This document shows, piece by piece, positions 1 to 5,416 of a stretch of DNA of 8,214 nucleotides; position 1 is the stretch's first letter; each line of letters opens with the position of its first letter. The notes under the pieces were generated by a model. It was not told where the DNA came from. It worked only from the letters and a program-made list of their open reading frames with translations, and did no database searches. Position numbers and translations under genes: made by a program. The DNA lies in assembly GCA_030639705.1 (NCBI GenBank), contig DAOWKX010000067.1, positions 1-8,214 of the forward strand, read 5' to 3'. Source of the DNA: Candidatus Aminicenantota bacterium (lineage in GTDB: Bacteria; Acidobacteriota; Aminicenantia; UBA2199).

Positions 1-447
1 ACCACCAACCTGCCACTTCAACCGGATCAGCCCACTGATTTTGGGCTTCAGGATTTTTGCCAACACTGTGAGATATGTGCTGATCACTGCGCGGTCGGTG
101 CCATACGGAGAGGAGAAAGGGAAGAAATTCATGGATATTTAAGGTACCGTATTGATGGTGACAAATGTCACAATTTCTGGTATTCGAACCTGGGCAATAT
201 CGGCTGCCGGATCTGCGTGGCTGTTTGTCCTTTTACCAGAAGATCCAACTGGCTTCACCGCAGTGCACTTCATTTATCCTCCCGGGATGCCAGTGGAATT
301 TCCCAGAGAGCATTGAGCACAGTTCAGAAATTGTGCTATCCCGGGAAAAAATCTGGGTCATATTTCATTCCTTCAATGGGAGGCAACAATGCATCATACC
401 GGGAACCGCCCTGGTGGCTTAAAACTGAAGATTTCCTTGATGAGTAG
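1..447 (+). CDS. Reductive dehalogenase-like 4Fe-4S protein, C-terminal part (5' end outside window)
   Basis: The frame is open from base 1, so the N-terminus lies outside; 148 residues are visible. The segment starting TNLPLQPDQP and leading into FCQHC is typical of the reductive dehalogenase (RdhA) C-terminal ferredoxin region. Cluster 1 is CX2CX2CX3C (Cys 20, 23, 26, 30 of the visible part); cluster 2 is CX12CX2CX3CP (Cys 56, 69, 72, 76) with FWYSNLGNIGC in the spacer, again RdhA-like. These clusters pass electrons to a corrinoid active site in the family; that catalytic part cannot be seen here. Cluster 1 lacks the usual Pro after its last Cys (CAVGAI instead of CP..AI). The tail ends PPWWLKTEDFLDE. 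No RdhB-type anchor of normal size follows, so a non-respiratory or orphan enzyme is possible. QueG-type epoxyqueuosine reductase has a similar two-cluster domain and is the main alternative; the long CX12C spacer favours RdhA. Confidence 0.85.
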   Translation, partial: TTNLPLQPDQPTDFGLQDFCQHCEICADHCAVGAIRRGEREEIHGYLRYRIDGDKCHNFWYSNLGNIGCRICVAVCPFTRRSNWLHRSALHLSSRDASGISQRALSTVQKLCYPGKKSGSYFIPSMGGNNASYREPPWWLKTEDFLDE

Positions 448-451
448 CACC

Positions 452-568
452 ATGAGTATGATGTTCGTATTTGGCCTGGTCAGGTTTATTTTGGTCATGA
501 AATTAATCAAAAAATTGAACAAAATTAATTCTAATACGTTATACATAATGAATAGGGAACCGGTATAG
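452..568 (+). CDS. Possible 38-residue hydrophobic small protein (doubtful)
   Basis: A short frame begins 4 nt after the dehalogenase stop. It has a hydrophobic stretch (MFVFGLVRFILVM) followed by a basic segment (KLIKKLNK) and ends at TAG. A single membrane helix with a positive inside flank is conceivable, and the position right behind a reductive-dehalogenase-like gene is where a small membrane anchor would sit. It is much shorter than RdhB (about 90-100 residues, three helices), and the upstream sequence gatgag is only a weak ribosome site. It may be chance. Confidence 0.2.
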   Translation: MSMMFVFGLVRFILVMKLIKKLNKINSNTLYIMNREPV

Positions 569-615
569 ATATGGGATATTTGATTATAAAGAATAGTTCA
601 TTTTCCTTATGATTG

Positions 616-621
616 AGGAGG
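616..621 (+). promoter_or_regulatory. Perfect Shine-Dalgarno AGGAGG
   Basis: AGGAGG lies 7 nt upstream of the ATG at 629 and fixes that start. It is the strongest ribosome site in the window. Confidence 0.85.
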
Positions 622-628
622 TAAGTAA

Positions 629-1735
629 ATGAATCCATTAAGAAAAATTATTGGTTTATTGGTAATTGTATTTATTGGTATTCCCACTCTCTTTGGAATC
701 ATCTGGGCAGTCGGTATGACCAGGGCTGCGGTTTCACCTGAATTTCTATCCGACCTGCCACAAGAAATTATCAATGAAGTACCCTATGTGGTTGATGACA
801 TGTATAAAGCCATGCAAAAAAAAGATGCCATCTCTGACAGCAATGCCCGGGAATGGATTATAGCTGCCCAGAAATCCGGTTTTTCTCCCCGTGATCTGAT
901 GAAAGAAATGGGACTGCTGGATTGGCTAAAAAACGAATTGTCCGGTTCACTGCAGGAAATTGGGGAAATGTTGAGGGGTGAAATACCACCCAAATCTATC
1001 ATTCTGGACCTGCGTCCCCTTAAACGTGCTCTCCAGCATGAATCCATAGAAAGGGAATTCATAAAAGTATTGGATCAATTGCCTTCATGCAATTCCAATG
1101 AGCAGGATATTTGGAATGAGGCTGCCCTGGATAAATACCACGATCATGATAGCCCGCTTCCGGCCTGCAAACCGGACCTCAATACCGTCAGGGAAACACT
1201 CCAGAATATCCGTGTTGAAATGAATGAAGACATTCCCGATGAAGTCGATATATTCGAGGGAGTTGATTATTTGCCCAGGGGGATTTCAATATCCAAGGGT
1301 GTGGTTTCTCTGACTTATTTGCTGTTTTTAATTCCGATTGTATTTATCTTAATCGGTTCACTGATTGCAGCTTCTTCAAAATCAAGTTTTTTCAGGTGGA
1401 GTGGGATTTCCACCATTATTGGGGGTCTGTCCGCTTTGCTGCCGGCCCTCTTTGGCAAAAATGTGACCAATCTGTTTTTCTATAACCTACCCTATGACTA
1501 CTCAAGTGAAATTCCCTTTGATGTGCATGAAGTTGTTTTTGAAAACCTGGGTGGTATATTCAATGTGCTTTTAGATAAACTGTTCTCTCCGGTAATCACC
1601 GTAGCCGGAACCGTTTGTGTGGTGGGGATCATATTTTTTGCTCTGTCCTATGCCTTTACGGTTGAAACCCGATCCGATAAGGGATCTGACATTTCCCAAA
1701 GTCAAGTGGAGCCTAAAGCCGAAGATCCAAAATAA
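629..1735 (+). CDS. Membrane protein, four predicted TM segments and a large extracytoplasmic domain, function unknown
   Basis: 368 residues. TM1 is about residues 7-28; a roughly 195-residue hydrophilic loop follows; TM2 is about 225-248, TM3 about 258-275 and TM4 about 321-343, ending in a charged 25-residue cytoplasmic tail. By the positive-inside rule (MNPLRKI at the front) the N-terminus is inside and the big loop outside. The loop has two cysteines (Cys154 in LPSC, Cys180 in LPACKPD) that could form a disulfide; a further Cys330 sits in TM4. A second outside segment (about 276-320) joins TM3 and TM4. I recall similar hypothetical proteins with this LP.C...LP.C pattern in other phyla, but cannot assign a family. 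It is probably transcribed apart from the dehalogenase gene 180 nt upstream, although no clear promoter is visible. Base composition is more GC-rich than in the genes downstream. Confidence 0.85.
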   Translation: MNPLRKIIGLLVIVFIGIPTLFGIIWAVGMTRAAVSPEFLSDLPQEIINEVPYVVDDMYKAMQKKDAISDSNAREWIIAAQKSGFSPRDLMKEMGLLDWLKNELSGSLQEIGEMLRGEIPPKSIILDLRPLKRALQHESIEREFIKVLDQLPSCNSNEQDIWNEAALDKYHDHDSPLPACKPDLNTVRETLQNIRVEMNEDIPDEVDIFEGVDYLPRGISISKGVVSLTYLLFLIPIVFILIGSLIAASSKSSFFRWSGISTIIGGLSALLPALFGKNVTNLFFYNLPYDYSSEIPFDVHEVVFENLGGIFNVLLDKLFSPVITVAGTVCVVGIIFFALSYAFTVETRSDKGSDISQSQVEPKAEDPK

Positions 1736-1808
1736 AAAAACTGAAAAAACCACGATATAGGTAACACTGAAATAGGCAAACGGGGAAAATACATTTTTTA
1801 TTTTTTGG

Positions 1809-1837
1809 TTGACTTTAAATTTTCACCCTCCTATACT
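1809..1837 (+). promoter_or_regulatory. Strong sigma70-type promoter for the exported-protein operon
   Basis: TTGACT (1809-1814), a 17-nt spacer and TATACT (1832-1837) each match the consensus at 5 of 6 bases with ideal spacing. Transcription would start near 1844, about 40 nt before the ATG at 1884. This also shows that the in-frame TTG at 1809 is part of a -35 box and not a start codon. Confidence 0.7.
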
Positions 1838-1871
1838 TTTTATGAATATAATTCGTGAGTATTATATGATT

Positions 1872-1876
1872 GGAGG
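1872..1876 (+). promoter_or_regulatory. Shine-Dalgarno GGAGG
   Basis: GGAGG with a 7-nt spacer to the ATG at 1884 decides the start in favour of the short, signal-peptide form over the upstream in-frame start codons. Confidence 0.8.
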
Positions 1877-1883
1877 TTATAAA

Positions 1884-2198
1884 ATGAAATTAAGACATTT
1901 TATGGCAGTTTTGGCGGCAATTTCATTTTTATTCGTATTATCCACCCAGGACCTGTATGCGTCCCATACCACCCTGGAATCGATTAAAAAACAAAAAGAA
2001 GAGCTTAACATCTCTGAAGTTGAAAGTGATATTCATATCCAGCTTTTAAAGAATGATTTGATCTTAGGCAATGAAGATGGCGGTGGTTATTATCGTCGTT
2101 ATGATTACACCTGGTTATGGATTACCCTCATCGTAGTGGTTGTTCTGGTCGTTATTATGGTTGTTGCCTATAGCTCTGATTGGTGGTATTGGTATTAA
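1884..2198 (+). CDS. Small exported protein with C-terminal TM helix; possible PA2779-like partner of the C39 peptidase
   Basis: 104 residues from the ATG chosen by promoter and GGAGG position. Residues 1-26 are a Sec signal peptide (MKLRHF, hydrophobic core, likely cleavage at YAS|HT). A charged, probably helical segment follows (about 27-62), then a glycine-rich turn NEDGGGYYRRYDY, a valine-rich membrane helix (about 75-95) and an aromatic end SSDWWYWY. The mature protein would be an envelope protein anchored by its C-terminus. It sits 163 nt upstream of a C39-like peptidase gene. From memory, PA2779-family proteins share this layout (signal peptide, helical part, GG motif just before a C-terminal TM) and sit next to a PA2778-family C39 peptidase. 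The sequence itself is too divergent for me to claim homology; the link is by architecture and context. Confidence 0.75.
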   Translation: MKLRHFMAVLAAISFLFVLSTQDLYASHTTLESIKKQKEELNISEVESDIHIQLLKNDLILGNEDGGGYYRRYDYTWLWITLIVVVVLVVIMVVAYSSDWWYWY

Positions 2199-2349
2199 AC
2201 ACTATTGCCGGTCAATTTTAATATCTAATCAGAACCAACCGGTGTAGAAAACAGCTTTATTGAGACATTTTCTGTTGTGCCTTTATTTCTTTAACCGGTT
2301 ACTGATGTTCTAAAATACTTCCTTTTTATATGGTTAACTATCGATTGCC

Positions 2350-2353
2350 GAGG
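2350..2353 (+). promoter_or_regulatory. Ribosome site GAGG supporting an ATT start at 2362
   Basis: GAGG (in GAGGGG, 2350-2355) lies 8 nt before the ATT at 2362. No comparable site precedes the in-frame TTG at 2425. The resulting N-terminus is a well-formed signal peptide, which is why the unusual start is preferred. Confidence 0.45.
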
Positions 2354-2361
2354 GGTATCTC

Positions 2362-3318
2362 ATTCTAAACAAAAATATAGTTTTTTTAGTATTAATTGTT
2401 TTCCTGTTAGCAGTTGATTTAATATTGGTTGCAGAGTCCTCCTTTAATGAAATATTAGTAATAAACGAATATATCCAGCCCAATGTTTTTTTTTGTGGCC
2501 CAACAGTCATTTATTTAATTTTGGACTACTGGGGAATGGAGAATGTTGATTTTAAAAAATTAGTTAAATTGATGTTTTCGGAATCAATGAAAGGAACAGC
2601 GAACTCCAGTATGATATTTTACCCGCCTATATACGGGCTAAAGTCATATTCGTTCAACGGGAACATAAAACTTCTGAAAAAATTGTTGAAAAAAAGGATT
2701 CCGGTGATTGTGCTGCAAAACCTGTATGAAGGTTTTAAATTGGGTCATTTCAGAATCGTAGTTGGGATGGATAATCAAAAAAAAATGGTTTATCTAAAAG
2801 ATCCGGCCAAGAAAAAAATTCAAAAAATGAAATGGACAAAATTTGAATCCCTGTGGGAGCGTGGCAATTCGATAAACAATCATAAATGGGGAATGATTAT
2901 TGTGCCTGAATTTTTTGATTTTCAAATTGATGAAATATATAATTCCCCCTTAACCGCATTAAATACCGGAACCTATTATTATCGGAAATTCGATTATGTC
3001 AAGGCCTGTGCTGAATTTAAAAAAGCATACCATAAAAATAAAAAAAACCGCGATGTGTTAAAATACTATGCTCAGGGATTAATACGCTTAAGACATTTTA
3101 GCTTGGCTTCAGAAATCATAAACCAACTGATTGAATTGGTTCCCAATGATCCGGTTGCTTATGATTTATTAGGATTGAAGCTATTTTATACCGGACAGTA
3201 TCAGGCAGCGCTAATCGCCCTTGAAAAAGCCGTCAGGTTGAATAAAAAGAAAACCGAGAATCCTTTCATTATGGAACATTACCAGCAGGTAAAACGGTTT
3301 ACCCGGGAGAAGGATTAA
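2362..3318 (+). CDS. Exported C39-like cysteine peptidase with C-terminal TPR repeats (PA2778-like)
   Basis: 318 residues if started at the ATT at 2362; 297 from the in-frame TTG at 2425, which is the conventional but SD-less choice. The frame is open upstream to the TAA at 2335. The extension reads LNKN, then a hydrophobic core (IVFLVLIVFLLAV), then a plausible cleavage site LVA|ESS: a complete signal peptide that the TTG start would cut off. The peptidase domain (about 35-180) has Gln39 and Cys45 in QPNVFFCGPT, His129 in GHFRIVVGMD and Asp147 in LKDP, matching the Gln-Cys-His-Asp set of C39-type papain-fold peptidases. About 200-311 are two to three TPR helices (YYRKFDYVKACAEFKKAY; DPVAYDLLGLKLFYTGQYQAALIALEKAV). 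C39 peptidases of ABC exporters cut after Gly-Gly on the cytoplasmic side; this one has no ABC part and should act in the periplasm. Substrate unknown; the small GGG protein upstream is the obvious candidate. Confidence 0.85.
   Translation: MLNKNIVFLVLIVFLLAVDLILVAESSFNEILVINEYIQPNVFFCGPTVIYLILDYWGMENVDFKKLVKLMFSESMKGTANSSMIFYPPIYGLKSYSFNGNIKLLKKLLKKRIPVIVLQNLYEGFKLGHFRIVVGMDNQKKMVYLKDPAKKKIQKMKWTKFESLWERGNSINNHKWGMIIVPEFFDFQIDEIYNSPLTALNTGTYYYRKFDYVKACAEFKKAYHKNKKNRDVLKYYAQGLIRLRHFSLASEIINQLIELVPNDPVAYDLLGLKLFYTGQYQAALIALEKAVRLNKKKTENPFIMEHYQQVKRFTREKD
3310..3314 (+). promoter_or_regulatory. Shine-Dalgarno AAGGA for a TTG start
   Basis: AAGGA lies inside the last codons of the peptidase gene, 6 nt before the TTG at 3321. 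It supports use of this non-ATG start, as does the lysine-rich, hydrophobic N-terminus that follows. Confidence 0.65.
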
Positions 3319-3320
3319 AA

Positions 3321-3728
3321 TTGAAAAAAGTAAATCTCATATTATTTTTTTTTCTTTTCATCGGGCTTTGGTTGATTGGAGATAATTCGAAAGACCTTGA
3401 ACAAAAAAACGATTCATTTCAATTTATTAAATCCTACCGCTATACCTCCAACCAAAAAAAAGAGCAGAGAGAATTCCCGGAAGTTGCCGTTGTTTTAAAA
3501 AAAATGGCCAAAGTCTATTTTGATTTCACTTCCCTGGGTTCTCAACATTTTTCTCAAGACCCGGTTGGATATTTGGAGAGGTTATTATCGAAAACCAGCA
3601 TTGGTTATGCTTTTTTAATTATTTCAGACCGGTTGGTACGAAATATTGCTTTTGTTTCCGGATTATATGAAATTGATATCAAGACCGGATTGGCGATTGA
3701 TCCCTTTGATGTTTTTATAAAAAAATGA
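3321..3728 (+). CDS. Small anchored protein, divergent YidD-like without the conserved cysteines
   Basis: 135 residues from a TTG start, 2 nt after the peptidase stop. Residues 5-20 form a signal peptide or N-terminal anchor (LILFFFLFIGLWLIG). From about residue 58 to 108 the pattern resembles YidD (membrane protein insertion efficiency factor): a short helix with YFDF, then GSQ, then a ...Y....L.K..IGYA segment and SDRLVRN, which corresponds to the YidD G....KRLLRC segment. The end TGLAIDPFDVF resembles the DP-containing tails of some YidD-like proteins. The YidD cysteine motif (C..YP.CS and the final C) is absent: the protein has no Cys at all. Homology is therefore a proposal from pattern and from my memory that YidD-like genes occur beside TPR/DUF5683 genes. 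Its stop overlaps the next start (ATGA), so translation is coupled. Confidence 0.7.
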   Translation: MKKVNLILFFFLFIGLWLIGDNSKDLEQKNDSFQFIKSYRYTSNQKKEQREFPEVAVVLKKMAKVYFDFTSLGSQHFSQDPVGYLERLLSKTSIGYAFLIISDRLVRNIAFVSGLYEIDIKTGLAIDPFDVFIKK

Positions 3729-4588
3729 ATTTCAAAAAAAAAATTGGTATAACTTGTTTAATGTCATTATGGTGGGCTCCGGGCATAAACGGGCAAGAGT
3801 ATTCCAAAGAAAAGGTATTACGTTTTGCCCATTTTTTATATGAAAATGAGGATTTTTCCAGGGCTTCCTATGAATATCTGAGGGCGTATCACCTTTTTAA
3901 AAACAGTGAATCAGAGAAGATGGAATTGAATTTAAAAATTGGACGGTGTTTTAGTTTTTCAAATCAACCGGAAAATGCAAAAAAATATTTCGAGTATTGT
4001 TTGAGAGACAATACCCCGAATACGGTATATTCCAAGGCCTTGATCCAGATGGGTTTTTTACTTTTCAAAGGCGGGGAATACCGGGAGTCACATCTTTTAT
4101 TAGAAGAAAAAAAATCATCAACATCCAATAATATTATCAATACCCTGATTTTAGCCAATGTTCTGTGTCAAGGGGATACAAAAAAAGCCAGAGAGTTATT
4201 CACTGAATATAAAAAGGATGGGGTATCTTATATACGGGCTTTTGATAAATATTTAGATATTTTATCGGATTTTAAATATAAATCCCCCCTTAAGGCTGCC
4301 ATAATGTCAGCCATTTTGCCTGGATCCGGGAGAATATATGCAGGAAGAGTCAAAGAGGGAATACTTTCAATGTTAAGTTTTTTTGCCACTTCTTATCTGG
4401 CCTATGAAGGTTTCAATGATGGGGGAATTAAATCCTTTAAAGGGTGGCTTTTTTCATCCATTGGTGCTTTTTTGTATATCGGAAATATCTATGGTTCAGT
4501 TTTATCTGCACGGCTGATAAACAATCAACTCAGGCATGGTTTTAACAAAGGAGTGGAGATTTCGCTTCAGATTTATATTAATGACTAA
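3725..4588 (+). CDS. Exported TPR protein with C-terminal DUF5683-like membrane domain
   Basis: 287 residues. A signal peptide covers about 1-23 (MNFKKKIG, hydrophobic core, ING|QE). About 28-165 are TPR-like helix pairs (LYENEDFSRASYEYLRAYHL; LKIGRCFSFSNQPENAKKYFEY; MGFLLFKGGEYRESHLLLEE; VLCQGDTKKARELFTEY). The C-terminal part (188-265) starts AAIMSAILPGSGRIYAGRVKEG, the small-residue membrane turn PG.G..Y.G....G found in DUF5683/TM2-like domains, followed by two further hydrophobic stretches (about 212-228 and 240-256). The likely layout is a periplasmic TPR domain tethered to the inner membrane. The start overlaps the previous stop as ATGA and has no SD, which implies translational coupling. 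An A10 run (3734-3743) right after the start codon is a possible slippage site. Exact role unknown; TPRs suggest protein-protein contact with the peptidase or its substrate. Confidence 0.85.
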   Translation: MNFKKKIGITCLMSLWWAPGINGQEYSKEKVLRFAHFLYENEDFSRASYEYLRAYHLFKNSESEKMELNLKIGRCFSFSNQPENAKKYFEYCLRDNTPNTVYSKALIQMGFLLFKGGEYRESHLLLEEKKSSTSNNIINTLILANVLCQGDTKKARELFTEYKKDGVSYIRAFDKYLDILSDFKYKSPLKAAIMSAILPGSGRIYAGRVKEGILSMLSFFATSYLAYEGFNDGGIKSFKGWLFSSIGAFLYIGNIYGSVLSARLINNQLRHGFNKGVEISLQIYIND

Positions 4589-5408
4589 AAAATATTCAAT
4601 TGTTTTTTTTATATTCATCTATTGCCTGTCTCTGTCCGGTTCTCAAAAATCCAGGCTCTTTGCCTTCATTGAATCTTTGGAAGAAAACGGGATGATTCAA
4701 GAAGTCATTACCGAATACAGGAGATATTTGTTTTTTAATCCCTTGGATGAAGAAGCCAGGGGGAAAATATGGCTGAGATTGGCCCTAAGTTACCGAAAAA
4801 TCAATAGAGAAGCTGAGATGATGAAGGCATTTAATCAGTCCTTCAGGCTTTTGCAAAACAGCCCCTTTCTTGATAACCTGTATGAAGAAATTTCAGTTTT
4901 CTTTCTTTCTCGGGGAAAATCTGAATGGGCCAGATTATACTTGAATAAGATAAACCAAAAAAAGCAGGATTCCCGAAAAATTCAATACCTTATCTTGAGC
5001 TATTTGATGGATGAAAATTGGGCGGAATTTTTTCCGTTGTTAATGACAGCTGGTTATAAAGAGTCTGACCTTAACGAGATTCGAACACTTGTGAATAAAA
5101 TCAAAAATAATAACAGGAAATTTAATTTACTGAAATCAATAGATAAAGTCATACCCGGTATCAGCCATTGTTTTATGGGAGATGTTTTTGATACGGGTGA
5201 ATCATTATTGTTTCATTTTTTCTTTATCCAACAAATTTTCGTGGAACCGACTGTATTAGGAAAATTGATTTATGGATTCACTCTGGTACGCTATTATTTG
5301 AAAACCACAGCTTTTAACCGAGATTTGTTGAAGAAAAAAAAGAGAAGAATAAAATTAAGGTTAGAGGAAAAAATATTTCATAAACTGATTACTGCCTCCG
5401 GATTTTAG
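4581..5408 (+). CDS. Exported TPR-like protein, divergent paralogue of the preceding gene
   Basis: 275 residues from the ATG at 4581, which overlaps the previous stop by 8 nt. An in-frame ATG at 4536 would add 15 residues (with FRFRF) in front of the signal sequence and is less likely; neither start has a well-placed SD, which suits reinitiation. Residues 5-20 are a signal peptide (YSIVFFIFIYCLSLSG). About 25-150 are TPR-like helices (MIQEVITEYRRYLFFNP; WLRLALSYRKINREAEMMKAF; FFLSRGKSEWARLYLNKI). The C-terminal part repeats the neighbour's plan in decayed form: KVIPGISHCFMGDVFDTGESLLF against AILPGSGRIYAGRVKEGILSML, and later LIYGFTLVRYY against NIYGSVLSARL. It ends in a strongly basic segment (KKKKRRIKLR). 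A tandem duplication followed by divergence is the simplest reading. Function unknown. Confidence 0.8.
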   Translation: MTKKYSIVFFIFIYCLSLSGSQKSRLFAFIESLEENGMIQEVITEYRRYLFFNPLDEEARGKIWLRLALSYRKINREAEMMKAFNQSFRLLQNSPFLDNLYEEISVFFLSRGKSEWARLYLNKINQKKQDSRKIQYLILSYLMDENWAEFFPLLMTAGYKESDLNEIRTLVNKIKNNNRKFNLLKSIDKVIPGISHCFMGDVFDTGESLLFHFFFIQQIFVEPTVLGKLIYGFTLVRYYLKTTAFNRDLLKKKKRRIKLRLEEKIFHKLITASGF

Positions 5409-5416
5409 TCCCGGAG
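5396..5416. terminator. Small hairpin across the convergent stop codons, possible bidirectional terminator
   Basis: CTCCGG (5396-5401) and CCGGAG (5411-5416) pair perfectly around a 9-nt loop that contains both stop codons. Being an inverted repeat, it would form in both transcripts. Neither side has a U-run, so it is not a classical intrinsic terminator. Confidence 0.3.

Larger units (their letters stand above)
448..628. other. AT-rich intergenic stretch
   Basis: Apart from the doubtful 38-codon frame, this gap holds no convincing terminator for the dehalogenase gene. Promoter-like pieces are weak: TTGAAC at 515-520 has only TATACA at 540-545 behind it (19-nt spacing), and TATAAA at 585-590 has no good -35 box. 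Confidence 0.4.

Noticed and set aside
165..422. Second open frame within the dehalogenase-like gene
   Set aside because: The other frame carries two complete 4Fe-4S motifs, so this one is a shadow.
784..1062. Open frame on the minus strand opposite the membrane protein gene
   Set aside because: Serine/arginine-rich mirror of a well-supported gene with its own perfect SD.
1785..1808. T-rich tract (TTTTTTATTTTTT) as terminator of the membrane protein gene
   Set aside because: No GC-rich stem precedes it; it more likely serves as an AT-rich element upstream of the 1809 promoter.
1809..1883. N-terminal extension of the small exported protein to the in-frame TTG at 1809
   Set aside because: The TTG is the -35 box of a near-consensus promoter, and the extension would be upstream of or at the transcription start. 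GGAGG and a signal peptide support 1884.
2199..2349. Terminator or second promoter between the small protein and the C39 gene
   Set aside because: AACCGGTT (2293-2300) and CCGGT/ACCGG pairs are too short or too far apart for a stem, and TAAAAT (2311-2316) has no acceptable -35 box.
4536..4580. Upstream ATG for the second TPR protein
   Set aside because: It would place 15 extra residues with FRFRF before the signal peptide and has no ribosome site; the ATG at 4581 overlaps the previous stop as expected for coupled genes.
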